A stretch of 64,000 nucleotides of DNA, from contig NC_050097.1 of NCBI RefSeq assembly GCF_902167145.1, positions 44,252,095 through 44,316,094 of the forward strand, in the 5' to 3' direction. The DNA is from Zea mays. Taxonomy: Eukaryota; Streptophyta; Magnoliopsida; Poales; Poaceae. The notes beneath the pieces are model-generated. The model made no database searches and was not told the origin of the DNA. It saw nothing but the letters and a program-made list of their open reading frames with translations. Shown one piece after another: positions 20,771 to 33,028 of the stretch. Both the position numbers and the translations under genes were made by a program. Every line of letters begins with the position of its first letter. Position 1 is the first letter of the stretch.

Positions 20771-21188
20771 CTGTGCACGGTTAAGCGTAAGTAAAAGAAA
20801 AAGAATTATAAAAAGAACAAGAAAAATAAAACTCAGCCTTTCTTTAGTTAATTAAAAAGGTACTAGGGACTTAGTTGGTTATTATCTTGTTTCTAAGTCC
20901 TTACTCAAATATCCATTTGTTTAATTTAGAAATGCATGCATGCTCGTCCTGAACGACCTCACCCACATAAGGGGATAGGGAAGAACTCCCATCCCTTAAG
21001 GTGGCCTGTAGGGCCTAATCACTTAGCCACCTAACTATCCTTCTATCCTCCCAAGGCTTCACGTCCTAGGTCTATCTTGCTCGCCCTACTATCTATCCAA
21101 CATTATTTCTAACAAGTTTTATTTCGGAAAAAGGATGGTATTTACATTTTATTGATTCCTCTGTGGTGGTACAAGCTCCGATACCAGC
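20771..21188 (-). other. Tekay-like leader with primer binding site
   Basis: Untranslated leader. On the minus strand TGGTATCGGAGC (21186-21175) lies two bases from the LTR end and matches the tRNA-Met primer site with one mismatch. This site locates the true inner end of the 4.36-kb LTR at 21189. No gene is seen in the rest. Confidence 0.85.
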
Positions 21189-24100
21189 TGTGGCGGAACT
21201 GCCCGAATTATTCCAACTTAAGTGCCTATGTCCCGCCTCAGAGGCTAGATCGCACTTAAATGGGAATAACCCGTCAATCCCTCGGATCTAGTCCGACGAG
21301 GCCACTGACAGGATCAAGTACCACAGTCTCACTCGATGGCGAGTCACAGAGCAAATACAATAAAGCATAAAACCATGCATTAAAGAGTATTAAATTATTA
21401 CATCATCATCGGAGTTTGCAAAAGTAGTCATCATTGTTCGAAGTGCAGCGGAATAGAACTAACGGTAAATAAACAGAGAGATGGGGAAGCCTGTCCCATC
21501 ACTCCTCATGCTCCTCCTCAGCCGAGGTAGGGTCCCACTCGACAGTCCAACCCGGTGGCAAGATGGACGGCCAAGTCACTCAAGAAACCATGTCCTCCAG
21601 AGAACCTGTAAAATTGTGCCACAAGCAAGGCTGAGTATACTAATACTCAGCTAGACTTACCCGGTGTGAGGAGTCTACTCCTCTACCTCTAGACATGCAG
21701 TTGTTTGGCTGTGGGGTTTGGTTGCCAAAAGCACTAGCTGAGTTTCTAAGTCAAGTTTTAACTTTGTCAATTTAAGTGTGACTCTCTTAAGGCTAAATGT
21801 GTACTATCTACTCATACATAGTAGCAAACATTTTAGCAATCAACATCTTATAGCAACTCATCATATTTCCACTTGTTACTCAATGCAGTACAATGGATCA
21901 AGCAGTCTCATTAGCTGCGAGAAGCAGACGATTCGAATCGAGTTTTTATCCTTGCAAGGTAAACCTAAACACACGACATGTAGGGGCACTCCGTCCCCAC
22001 ACACATCAACCGTCCCCATCGATTCCCTGGCAACAGATCAGGGCTCACCGCCTTGGCGTACAATGCCTCACTGACCCCGACTGCCGTCGTGCAGTGACCG
22101 CACTTGTACCCACCATAACCGGAATGGGAGACCACGTCTCAGGTCGCGTGAGGGGCAAAGTCTGCGGGTACGTTCACTCAGGTACTAGGCTTACCGATTT
22201 ATCATATTTCTCGGTATGTGTTTAGTACGTTCAAACGCTTGACACAGGTATCCGCACGTTAATCCTTATTCCATTTTCCCATCTCATAGACAACCAATCC
22301 CCATGGATTGTTGTCTACAACTAGTATCATAATAGTATGAAGGTGGGTACAACCAAATCCTGATCTCGCGCGAGTGCTAGAAAAATCACTCGTCTTCTAC
22401 CGAGATCCTAATTAAATAAAGCAACTGCTCGACCTATCATACTAGTATTCATCTCAAAAGGATTCCTGAGATCATGCAACTAGGGTTTCAAACAACTCCT
22501 ACACCTAAGTGCACATTTAGTCCTACAATCATTAAGTACAGTAAAATAGCATAAATAATAGGTTATGCATAAACCGGGGCTTGCCTTCCAAAGCAGTGGC
22601 AGGCAGGTCCTCTGGTGCAGGCTCTGGTGCTGGATCTGGGGCCACCTCCTGAGCAGCTCCTTGCTCCGGTACGAGGACGTACTCTCCGTCAGCAAGGTTA
22701 CAGTCTATCGAATGCAATGAACATGTATGTCATGACTATGCAGGATTTAATAACATTAGGCTAAAAGAAGAAAACTGAGTTAAGGAGTAACTTAGAGTTT
22801 CTTGGTCATGCGGGGCTTTTAGTGGGTTATGCTTATCACTTTTAGGTTTAAGTTTTTATTGAGGATAAACATAGGGAATTGGTATTGCCTTTACATATTT
22901 CAGTGGACAAGTTAAAAAGAGTTTTTAGGATGACACTAATTTCCTATTATTCATTTTTTCCTTTTTTTATACTTATGGTTTCTAGTGTAAGTTTGAACTA
23001 CAACAGTGGTTTAATAATTTCCAAAAATTTTGTAAAAATTACAGTGGGTTGCCATTTGCTATTCTAGCCTGCTTTAAGAATTTGAAGCTTAAAATATAGA
23101 GGCTATGCTTTGGACAAAAATAACAAGAGTGGTGCAAAATGGGCCACTTTACACTACACCTCCTAATTAGGGGTGGGTTCTGTCCTAAAGATTATTTTTG
23201 CTGGCATCTACTAGTAATAATAGGCTTCTGTGCTAAAAATCACAGAAAGCTAAGGGATGGTCATTTAGTTATGATTTTCTAAAGTTAAATGTCAAAAGGC
23301 ACTTTCTACTACATTGTTATTTGAAAAATGTCCAACAGCAGATTTCATATTTTTCCTAAGTTCTTATTAACCAAACATTAGTTATCCCAAGGGTTGGGGT
23401 GTTTTCACCTTGGGGTTATTTCTGTAGGGTTTTTCTAAGTTTTCCTTATTTTATTAAAATAAAAGGTATTCTACTTATTTTATACTAAACCAGGGTATGA
23501 TAGATTTTTCCAGTGAACTATATTGAATAAGTACCCCTAACAAAAATAGGGGTGCCCTGTGGTTCATTATGTAAATCACATTTTCTATTTTTCTTCACCT
23601 TAAGCATATTGTAAAATAAGGGGTCAAAACTAACTTAATGGAGTGGACAGAGAGGTTTAACATTTTTAAACAGATCAGTAGGTAGATATAAACTTCTGCA
23701 AATTTTTCTAACCCTAGCCAAATAGTGCAACTAATTTTTGCCCTATTATTTAGCTTATGGCCAAAACAATAGTTAAATTAGAACCCTAAAGTTTTCTGTA
23801 GTACATAGGGGTTTTTATATTTTTCTTAAGTGGTTTACATTATTTAAAGTCTGGCAAAATTGGTTTGACCAAATTTGGATGAACTAAACCGAAGTTATGA
23901 ATTTTTAAAGTTTCTGTTCAATTTTAAAACAGATTTAATAAGAGTTTTCTGGAAAAACAGTTTACACCGAGGCCCCTGGGTTTAAACTAAATCAACCCGC
24001 ACAAATCTACCCCTGCGCCACTATTCCCCTGGGTCGCTGACAGTTCAAAAACCCCCCTGACCTTCCCTTCTTCTTCCCCGAGGTCCTTCCCCCAATGTAA

Positions 24101-25544
24101 TCAGTACCCGCGGGAAAGAAAAGGGTGGCGCGGCTTACCGGCGGCGAGATAGGTCCGGCGAAGGGCAGGGTTGGCTCGGGGAGGCTCTAGCGGTCACAGC
24201 GAGGTGCGGCTCGACGGCGGGGATGGCCGGAATCGCTCGGTCCACGCGCGCAGGTGGGTGTTCTCGTCGGCGGCGAGTGTACCGGCCAAACCACAGCGAT
24301 CTGGTTCAATCCAAGGGCACGGTGAGCTTCACGGGGTAACGTAGTGACCGTGTGTACAAGGAATCGGAAAATGGTTGAGCGGATTACCCGGTCCACGTGC
24401 GCCGGCGGGGGGAAGAACTCCGGCGAGCATGGTTTCGCTATTCCGGTGACACAGGTCCTCGGTTCAAGCTTGAGTAAGCTTCACGACCTCACCAGGAAAC
24501 TATCTGAAAGCTTGGATCGAACGGAGGAGGACGGGAAAGGGGCTGGCCACGATGGTTGCTCTCGGGCGGCACTGGCGGGTCGCGGGGAGGTCGCCGGAGC
24601 TAAGGGCTGGCTCGGGGAAGTCAGGCGAGGTACGGAGGAGGCAACGGGGAAGGCAGCCGAGCACTGGGACGGGCTTTATAGCCGTGGCGCGGGCATGGTC
24701 ACGGGCGGCCGCGGGCGCGCGGGGGTTCGCGCACGGGCGTGCTCTGAGCGCGCCCCCGGGTGTCAGCCCGCGTCGAACACGTGGGAGCTCGCTTCTGCCA
24801 TGGTTCAACGGCGGATTTGAGCACCATAGCGTGCCTATCTTGGCAAAGTCACTGTGTACGGTCGCTTCCCTGCTCCATATCCTACCTTTTTGCTGTGAGT
24901 TCCAAGTCAAGATATGGTCGGGGTAGGGAGATAGAGGGGTGAGAAGTTGGCTGTGTCAGCTAGGTCCAAGCCGAGACAAAAATGGTGCCAAGTCGTGTCA
25001 AACGCCCTAGGGTAGGTGTCACCTCTTTCCAGGGCATTCTAGGGTTAATTTGGCGCCACTTTGTCAATTGGGTCGAAGTGTTTTGAATTTTGGATTAAGG
25101 TGAACATGTGGGATCTTTGTTCAAGGTTTAGTTTTTTTGACTTAGGCAAATTCTGAATTCTCTCTTGTGCTCAACCTTGGGCGAACTTTTTGGGGCTTTT
25201 CTGAATCCTTTTTGGGGTTACTTTCTTACTACCATTTGTAGGTTATGAATTATACTACAACTTTTGTATTTGGCCCAAGCCATGATCATAAGGTTTACAT
25301 GACCTTTTGATCCTAGTTTCAAATAGGGTTCCTATTGCTCAAGAGGGGTTTGCTTTAGGGTTTTGGGAATTCCCCCCCTTAGATGTGTATGACAAGCTAG
25401 GGCATGACATCCAAGATGGTTTGCACTTGCTTAGGACCTTGAAATCCAAGTTTGATGTACTTTGCCCAAATCAATCCTCATGTGATAATAGGTTAAAAGG
25501 GGTAGCCCTGGGTGGACACCCTGAGTAACACCTGGGGTGTTACA
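21189..25544 (-). repeat. 5' LTR of Tekay-like element
   Basis: A 4356-bp LTR, TGTAACACC...CCGCCACA on the minus strand, bounded by the primer site at 21186 and by element G integrase at 25545. The part 25014-25544 is also present at 1555-2085. A TATA-like CTATAAAG lies at 24681-24674 on the minus strand, so U3 is about 860 bp and the transcribed R-U5 part is over 3 kb. It has no convincing protein frame; the middle (22750-24000) is AT-rich and featureless by eye. Confidence 0.9.
24674..24681 (-). promoter_or_regulatory. TATA box of Tekay-like 5' LTR
   Basis: CTATAAAG on the minus strand within a GC-rich block, about 0.86 kb from the LTR start. It is the best promoter candidate in this LTR by motif and position. 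Confidence 0.55.
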
Positions 25545-26390
25545 TAAAGCTTCGGACAAAATCTTATGCCAATGCTTAGGATTATCAGATATCTTCTTTT
25601 TTATCAAGTTGATCAATGTCCTATTACTAGACTCGGCTTGTCCATTGGCCTGAGCATAGTATGGAGATGAATTAAGCAACTTAATTCTATATAATTCAGC
25701 AAATTCACGTACCTCCTTTGACATAAAAGAAGTCCCTTGATCTGTAGTCAAGGTCTAGGGAATGTCAAATCTATGAATAATATGCTCAGTTATGAACTCA
25801 ATTACCTCCTTGTGTGTCATGTTCTTCAGAGCAACGGCTTCAGTCCATTTGGTAAAGTAGTCAGTGGCAACTAACACGAACCGATGCCCCTTTGATGATG
25901 AAGGATGAATTTCTCCAATAAAGTCTAATCCCCATCCTCTGAACGGCCAAGGCTTGATGATAGGATGTAATTCGGCTGCAGGGACCAACTGTAGGTCGCC
26001 GAATTTTTGACACACTTGGCAACCCTTGTAGTACTTGAAACAATCAGCTATCATATTAGGCCAATAAAAACCAGACCTTCGCAACAACCACTTCATCTTT
26101 GGAGCTGATTGATGGGTACCACAAATTCCTTCATGTACTTCGGCCATGGCTAATATAGCATCATCTGGGCCCAAGCACTTAAGCAGGACGTCATTGACTG
26201 TTCGGCGGTAAAGTTCATCACTCATCAAAACATACTTGAAAGCTGTTCGCCGAATGTTTTTATCTGTCCTGATATTGGGATTTCGTAAATAATTAAGTAT
26301 AGGTGTCCTCCAATCACTTGCATTGGCTTCATTGTCAGCCGCATCGATTAAGAGAACATTTCTGGTAACTCCGGACGGTCCGCGACCTGG
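25545..26390 (-). pseudogene. Element G integrase, truncated
   Basis: The frame reads from the RNase H linker (LLIDAADNEAN) into an HHCC-type finger (EVHEGICGTHQSAPK, CQVCQKFG), then the core with Asp in GLDFIGEI and Asp in TTDQGTSF, and Glu in the QAESSNRTL helix. A TAG at 25755-25757 splits the core, with the same frame on both sides. The protein is cut at KHWHKILSEAL by the Tekay-like LTR. It is out of frame with RNase H owing to an indel around 26370-26420. Confidence 0.82.
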
Positions 26391-27573
26391 GAATTTGGCT
26401 CTACATTGGTTATTAGATTTTCAGTTTTGTGAAATTTCCCTCTCTTTACCCGATAACCTGATGCATCTTGTGCCAAATCATTAGCTCTATGATTCTCAAC
26501 TCTAGAGATATGCCGAATATTGAATTCGTCAAAAGAATGGATTATGCTCCAACATTTCTCAAGGTAACTATTTAGAGTACCATCAAAACATTGATATTCT
26601 TCTAACACCTGTTGGACGACTAGCTGAGAATCATCAAATGCTTTTACATGTTTGACTCCCATACCATTAAAAGTTCTAAACCGAACAAAAGTGCTTCATA
26701 TTCGGCTTGATTGTTAGTGCAATAAGTTTTCAATTGGCTAGAGAAGTCAAAGGAGACATTACTTGGTGAAACAAGCACAATGCCAATTCCTTGCCCTTCA
26801 TTGCAAACCGATCCATCAAAATATAAAGTCCAAGGAGTAATAGTGAGGTATGACATGTCTAGTTCATGAATATCATTAACCCGATGTTCTACAATGAAAT
26901 CCGCTACGACTTGGCCTTTCATAGATTTCAATGGTTCATAGGCCAAGTCATATTCTATAAGTGCATAAGCCCACTTACCAATTCTACCACTCATAATTGG
27001 GTTATGCAACATGTATTTGATCACATCGGCTTGACCAGAAACAGTGCAATGACTAGACAGTAAATAACATCTACATTTGGTGCATGCATAAAACAAGCAT
27101 AAGCATAACTTTTCAATAAAAGTGTACCTTGTTTCAGCATCCACCAACCTTCGGCTTAGATATGTCACCACATGTTCCTTCTCCTCAGTTTCTTGTGTCA
27201 GAACAGCCCCAATGACCTTATCCTCAGCTGCAATGTATAATCGGAATGGTACTCCTGCTCGTGGTGCTTTTAATACGGGAGCCGAAGATAAGTATTTTTT
27301 GATGAGATCAAATGCTTTTTGCGGTTCTGCCCCCCAAGCGAATTCGACATCATTCTTAAGCCGAAGAATAGGGGTGAACGCATCAATCTTCCCAGCTAGG
27401 TTAGAAATAAACCTTCGTAAATAATTCACCTTGCCGAGAAACCTCTGTACCTCGATCTTACAGGTCGGAGGTCCCACATTTCGAATAGACTTGATTCAGT
27501 CAGGGTCTATCTCTATACCATGTTCATGTATGACAAATCCTAAAAACTTACCAGCCGACACTCCAAAAGCAAT
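26391..27573 (-). pseudogene. Element G RT connection and RNase H (frameshifted)
   Basis: Two frames. From 27573 to 26665 the RT thumb/connection (VQRFLGKVNYLRRFIS) and RNase H start (LYFDGSVCNEGQG, NNQAEYEALLFGLE) are read, with a TGA at 27498-27496. After loss of one base near 26665, RNase H continues (VKAFDDSQLVVQQVLEE, RVENHRANDLAQDAS) to a stop at 26348. The acidic RNase H residues are still recognisable. A second deletion near 27574 separates this from the RT palm. Confidence 0.8.
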
Positions 27574-28613
27574 TTACGTGGGTTCATTTTCAAACCATAC
27601 TGACGCATTTTATCAAAGGCTTTGCGCAAATCAGCTAGATGAGAACTAAACTTAGCCGATTTGACTACAATATCATCAATGTAAACTTCCACAGTGTTTC
27701 CTAACAATTCATGGAAGATCAAATTCATAGCCCTCTGATAAGTAGCACCAGCATTTTTCAAACCAAATGTCATGACAACCCACTCAAATAAACCAATGAA
27801 GCCTAGACATATAAAGGTCATTTTAGACGCATCTTCTTCGGCCATGAAAATCTGATTATATCCGGCATTACCATCAAGGAAGCTAATAATTTTATTTCCT
27901 GATGCATTATTGATTAATGTGTCGGCTATGGGCATGGGATATTCGTCTTTAGGAGTTGCTCTATTTAAATTGCGAAAATCAATGCATACTCTAAGTTTAC
28001 CTAACTCCTTCTTCTCCACCGGCACAATATTGGAGACCCGCTCTGCGTATCTGCAAGGTCTGATAAAATCAGCTTCTAGCAGCCGGTGGATTTCGTCCTT
28101 GATGCGTGGGAGAAGATCTGGACGAAATGTTCTAGCTCTTTGCTTGAAAGGTCTGAACCCAGATTTAATAGGCAGCCGATGCTCTACGATCTCTCGGCTT
28201 AATCCAGGCATCTCAGTGTAATTCTAAGCAAAGCAATCTGAATATTCCTTCAATAAACCGATCATCTCATCTCTAGGATCGGTCTCCAGGGTCTTGTTTA
28301 CGAAAGTCGGCCTTGGAGTTTTACCATCTCCTATGTCAATCTCTTCCAAAGGATCGGCCGATGTAAACTCCTGTCCTAGTTTATCAAGATTTCTGAATTC
28401 CTCTATCATGTTCCCCACAGAGGAATTAGAAGACCTTTGTGTGGCGGTGGACTCTCCGGTCTCGGGGACCGGATCATCCGTAATACTGTCCTTTTGCTGT
28501 GATATATGTTCGGTCTTAAAGTCTGAACCCTTTTGTGAAAGACCAGACCATCCGGCCTTGGAAGCCGAACTGTCCGTGACCAGAGACTCATGAACTTTGT
28601 GTGTATTCATCAT
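27540..28613 (-). pseudogene. Element G reverse transcriptase
   Basis: From 28613 the frame encodes a Ser-rich linker and the start of RT, is broken by TAG at 28224-28226, and continues in frame through LRVCIDFRNLNRATP, FLDGNAGYNQI, FGLKNAGATYQRAMN and the catalytic VYIDDIVV. It loses frame near 27574, where one base is missing after MNPRK. RT starts in a different frame from protease, which ends at 28621, a few bases upstream. RT motifs are otherwise well kept. Confidence 0.85.
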
Positions 28614-28620
28614 TTAAATT

Positions 28621-30640
28621 TTATTTAGGATTTAGACGATTCTCCATCGGCTCTAGCATTACAGGAATGAAACCTTTCTTATCTATACTTATGAATTGAT
28701 AATCAGAAAAATCTACTCCTGTGAGACATGTAGCAGTCTCATAAGTCCAGAGTACAGGGGCATCGGCCACAGTGATGCAGGCCGATACATCAGCATGTAC
28801 TTGTTCTATGTCATCGCCTACCCATTGTATTAGCATTTGATGTAATGTAGAAGGTATACATTGATTGGCGTGAATCCAATCTCTGCCTAGGATTAAACTA
28901 TAATTTCCTTCTACATCAGCGACGAAGAATGCAGCAGCAAGGGTCTTAGTCCCAATGGTTAATTTAACGGACGTGACTCCCCTGGCTTTGATCGAACTAT
29001 CAGTTCCAACACCGCTGAGGGTCATGTTGGTCTTGACAAGTTCGTCATCTTGTTTACCTAATTTTCTGTATAATGAATAAGGCATTAGATTTACAGCCGC
29101 CCCTCCATCTACCAACATCTTAGCAATCGGTATCCCATCAATGTGGCCGCGCACGAAGAGCGGCTTTAAATGATTTACCGATTCTTTTGGTTTAGTAAAG
29201 GCGGCTTCTTTAGGACCAAAATCAAACTGGGCAACAACAGGTTCATCGTCGCCGATAATAGTACAATCGGCGGAAAATGTAATAATATTTACATCCATAC
29301 CTGGGCGTTCTGGAGAAGCCTCGTAGTCGACCAGATCTTCTCCCAGCAGGTAGTCCTCCTCCATTGATGTTGTCGTGTCATTGGAGGCTTCCTGGTGAAC
29401 GGCGGACGGTCCGCGCGCGGGGGCCGGACGGTCCGCGTCTGGTGCAGGTTGTCCAGACGCTTCCTGGTGAAGGCCGGACGGTCCGCGCGCAGAGGCCGGA
29501 CGGTCCGCGCCTGGTGCAGATTGTCCAGACGCTTCCTGGTGAAGGATGGACGGTCCGCGCGAAGAGGCCGGACGGTCCGCGCCTGGTGCAGATTGTCCAG
29601 ACGCTTCCTGGTGAAGGCCGGACGGTCCGCGCGAAGAGGCCGGACGGTCCGCGCCTGGTGCAGATTGTCCAGCCTTGCTGGCCGTGCTATCTGCCATACC
29701 TGCAAGGTGCTGCGCAGGTGTTGTTTGATTTTCTATTTCTGTGGCCGTTTGTTTTTCCTCAACGGCCTTTGGTCTCCATTTCTTTTGCGGTGGCGGGTAT
29801 AGTGGATGTGTGTCATTGAATATCTTTTCCGCCTCTTTCTCCTGGCTCTCCTTTGCTCTTAGGCGCTGTAATTTTCTCTTTTGGGACCGTGTCAATCCCA
29901 CTGGGCACCATCGAGGCATGGAGTATTTTGGATCGGCTGTTTTGATGGTAACCGTATCTTCTTTTTTGGTTGTATTGGCCGATTCACCAAAAATCATCGG
30001 CCCTTTATTGTCTCCCTGTATGACAACATCTGCAGTGCCTATTTTGATGATATCCTTTTTTGTTGTTCTTTGAGTTGCTGCAGGCATATGCCCCCCTGCC
30101 GGATTGGTCGGCCTTGGAGGCCGAGTAGTCCGGCAATCTCGTTGGGCCTGTGCCTGGTGACCGGATTCAGCATCGCTCAATCGGTTTGGTACTGGCGGCG
30201 CCAACCTGTCAAAAACAGATGTTTGGGGTGCCCCCCAGGCGGGGTATTGTGGCATCCCAAATGGATATGGTGGCATGCCCCACATTTGATGTGGGACATA
30301 TGGTGGGGGTAGGTATGTGTATGGATATGGCATAGACGGATAAGGGGGTGGAGGTGTCCATGTCGGCATGTTAGGTCTCAATTGTACAATAGGACCTTTC
30401 ATTTCTTCCAATTGGTGAGGTGGTCCAATCGGCCTGACCTGACGTTGCTCATGAATGGGTGAGCGGGGTCGCTTTGGTGGTCGGTCACTGGGGCCGGCCT
30501 TCTTTTTAACGTATTTAGACAGCAATTGATCGAAAGCCAGGCCAGGCTTGATCAGCCGACCAGCTGCTTTAAATGTATTTGTTTTCCACGTACCTATCTC
30601 TGGTCGTCGTGGTTTGAAGGTACGTGGCCGCTACGAGTCC
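28621..30640 (-). CDS. Element G Gag C-terminal region and aspartic protease
   Basis: A 634-residue open frame (30525 down to 28621), probably continuing upstream to an indel near 30640. The first half is Pro-rich (PPPYPSMPYPYTYLPPPY) and basic. The middle holds four 24-residue repeats (GQSAPGADRPASSRG and variants). Protease follows, with LVDGGAAVNLMPYSLY as the active site and ILGRDWIH downstream. It ends ENRLNPK just before the RT frame. The stretch is intact but isolated from Gag by frameshifts, so the first ATG is not meaningful as a start. Confidence 0.8.
29391..29680. repeat. Four 72-bp in-frame repeats with CGGACGGTCCG palindromes
   Basis: Four copies of a 72-bp (24-codon) unit inside Gag. 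Each unit has CCGGACGGTCCGCGC twice plus CAGATTGTCCAGACGC. The fourth unit is the most diverged in protein (GQPAPDADRP). The repeat makes the same palindrome core found in the element's LTR also part of its coding sequence. Confidence 0.88.
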
Positions 30641-32971
30641 TGAGCATGGCCGGACCGTCCGGAGAAGTGTCGGACCGTCCGCGCCTGGATGACGGACTGT
30701 CCGTGATGCGCAGCACGGGTTCCCGCAAGTGTCTCCCTGTCTGTGCTTGCCCCCCAGTGCTAGAGGCTGTGATGGTCACCTTCAGGGTCTCCCCTCCATC
30801 GGGAGTCTTCTCGGCCACCACTTTCCTACAAGAAACTTTACAATCCCCATCGGCCTTTTTAGCATTGCCGATGATTGTTTCCCTGCCTTTGCCTTTATCG
30901 GCTGTATTTGGCTGAACCAGGACTTTCTTGCCCTCGAAGTCAATCATGTTCATCAGAAAGGGCTCTGTATCCACCTGCATTTCCTGAAATTTCAATCGTC
31001 CTTCGTTAATGGCTGATTGAATCTGTCGCCGAAATACATTACAATCATTAGTGGCATGAGAAAATGAGTTATGCCACTTGCAGTACGCACGACGTTTTAG
31101 CTCGTCGGCAGATGGAACAGTGTGATTTATTTTAATATTGCCATTTTTGAGTAACTCGTCAAATATTTTATCACACTTACCGACATTAAACGTAAACTTA
31201 ACTTCCTCTTGCCGTTTCTTTTGAACCGGCTGTAAGGAGGAACAAGCCGAAGATTTGGCCTGTTTTGGCCAAACCATTTCAGCAGCGTACACTTCTGCTG
31301 ATTCGTCATCTGAGCTACTTTGGTCGCATTCTACTATATGTACGTTGTGATGCATTGTTTTAGCAGTTTCTTTACTCCGGCTTTCGCAAGCCAAAGCTCT
31401 CTGGTGTAACTGTGCTAGTGTAAAAAAAATTGTATGCCTTCTAATCTTTCTTTTAAATAATATCGTAGACCATTAAAGGCTAATCCTACTATCTGTTTTT
31501 CTGCTAAATGAATTTGAAAGCATCGGTTTCTTGTATCTCGGAATCTCCGGATGTAATCATTAACCGATTCATCTTTTGTCTGTCGCAATGACACTAAATC
31601 TACCAAATCTAACTCATAGTCACCGGAGAAAAAATGATCATGAAATTTTTGTTCTAGATCCCCCCATGATGAAATGGAATTAGGAGGTAAAGTGGCATAC
31701 CATGCAAACGCGGTTCCTGTTAGCGATAATGAAAATAAATGCACGCGAAATGCCTCTGTGTCGGCCAATTCTCCCAATTGTGCTAAGAACTGGCCTATAT
31801 GTTCGCGCGTGTTTTTCCCTTGATCACCCAAAAATTTTGCGAATTCGGGTATTTTAGTTCCCTGTGGGTACGGGTGGTGATCAAATTAATCGGCTGTCAT
31901 AAGGTTTCCGATATGATTGCCCCCCAGGGATCATACTTACTCCGAGCTTATCTCGGAACGCCCCGGCTATTTCTTCCCTCACTATATCAATGGCAGCCGG
32001 TGCAAGACCACCGGCTCTCTGGTCAAACATAGGTGGGGTTGGTTGCATATTAGTATGTTGTCGTTCCCCCCATTGGTTTGAGCTACGTGGTGCATTTCCA
32101 TTTGCCTTATATGGCTCATAGGTTTGATCGTTTCTTTCCGACCTTCTAGGTGGGGCCGGAAAGCTTTCCTGGGCTCTGGATCCTGAATTAATGGGCTGGT
32201 GCATTGCATAGTGTGATGGGAAGTGTTGCTGGGACGGGCGAGGATTCAGGTAATAATCCTCCTCAAAAGACTCATGCGCGGACTGTCCGGATACGTACCC
32301 GGACCGTCCGTGGTTATATGCGGACCGTCCGACTGGGTAGTTTGGGTTCTGTGTCATATGTGGTGGCTCGGGTGCGTATTGGGTATTTCATTAAAAATGG
32401 GCCCGGCCGTGACTGGCCCGGACGGTCCGCGCTCACGTGTGGACGGTCCGGGCATGTGCAGATCGGCTGTTTTGCTGCCGATTTGCGGTTGCTCAGGGTA
32501 CGTGTCCATCGGCATCCCATAAAGGGGTTGTGACTGGTCGTGACAACCTACAGCCGATGTATTACGCGTGTTACCCCCTAATTCTACCTCGTGTGATGGA
32601 AAATTTGCAATGCTAGATTTGTCAAATGCACGCGCTAATCTCCTATAATCGTTTTGCATGTCCCCTATGATATTTTGCATTTGTTCACGATGTTCATCTA
32701 CATAATTCTTAAGAGATTGCATCTCGTTTGTATTACTTACATTGGGGATGTCTGGCGTGGGTCGCAGTGAAGCCGGATCTGTTGCCCGATGTCGGACGAC
32801 CTTGTTGTTCCTGTCCACTTTGAAGTTGGCCAAGAACCTCGCTTTCGCCTCCTGTATCATCTGCTCCTTGTGCTCCTCGAATTGGAGCTGTTCGTCAGCC
32901 GGCAATGTATCCCAAGTCGGCTCTATGATGTTGCTTGGAGAAATATCAGAGCTATCCCTTGAACCGGCCAT
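30594..32971 (-). pseudogene. Element G Gag, N-terminal and capsid regions (several frames)
   Basis: Start ATG at 32971 (MAGSRDSSDIS), 58 bases after the LTR. Pieces: 32971-32354, 32357-31881, 31831-31415 and 31394-30594, each in a new frame. The breaks fit an extra AT near 32357, an inserted few bases near 31885, and an extra T in a T-run near 31421. The capsid core is clear (FAWYATLPPNSISSWGDL, SVNDYIRRFRDTRNRC) and a Cys/His segment follows (YCKWHNSFSHATNDC). The order and content match one Gag protein broken by small indels. Confidence 0.82.
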
Positions 32972-33009
32972 TGAGGGCCGATTTGATAGGTCTAAATATG
33001 TCTTCCCCA

Positions 33010-33028
33010 GCGGAGTCGCCAAAAAGTA
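33010..33028 (-). other. Primer binding site region of element G
   Basis: On the minus strand TTTTTGGCGACTCCGCTGGG follows three bases after the LTR end. The TGGCGACTCCGCTGGG motif occurs at this place in several grass gypsy elements. It sets the inner LTR border at 33029. Confidence 0.75.

Larger units (their letters stand above)
1555..25544 (-). mobile_element. Tekay-like Ty3/gypsy chromovirus, interrupted twice
   Basis: A minus-strand chromovirus. Its 5' LTR (21189-25544), leader, extra upstream frame, gag-pol polyprotein and chromodomain are all present; its 3' LTR (1555-2085) is cut by Sirevirus A and runs off the window. Huck occupies 2555-15396 within integrase. LTR termini are TGTAACACC...CCGCCACA, the primer site is tRNA-Met, and the terminal chromodomain places it among chromoviruses; long LTRs suit the Tekay/Del clade. 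Over the 531 bp shared by both LTR parts I count five substitutions by eye, so the insertion is fairly young. It lies inside the integrase of element G. Confidence 0.85.
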
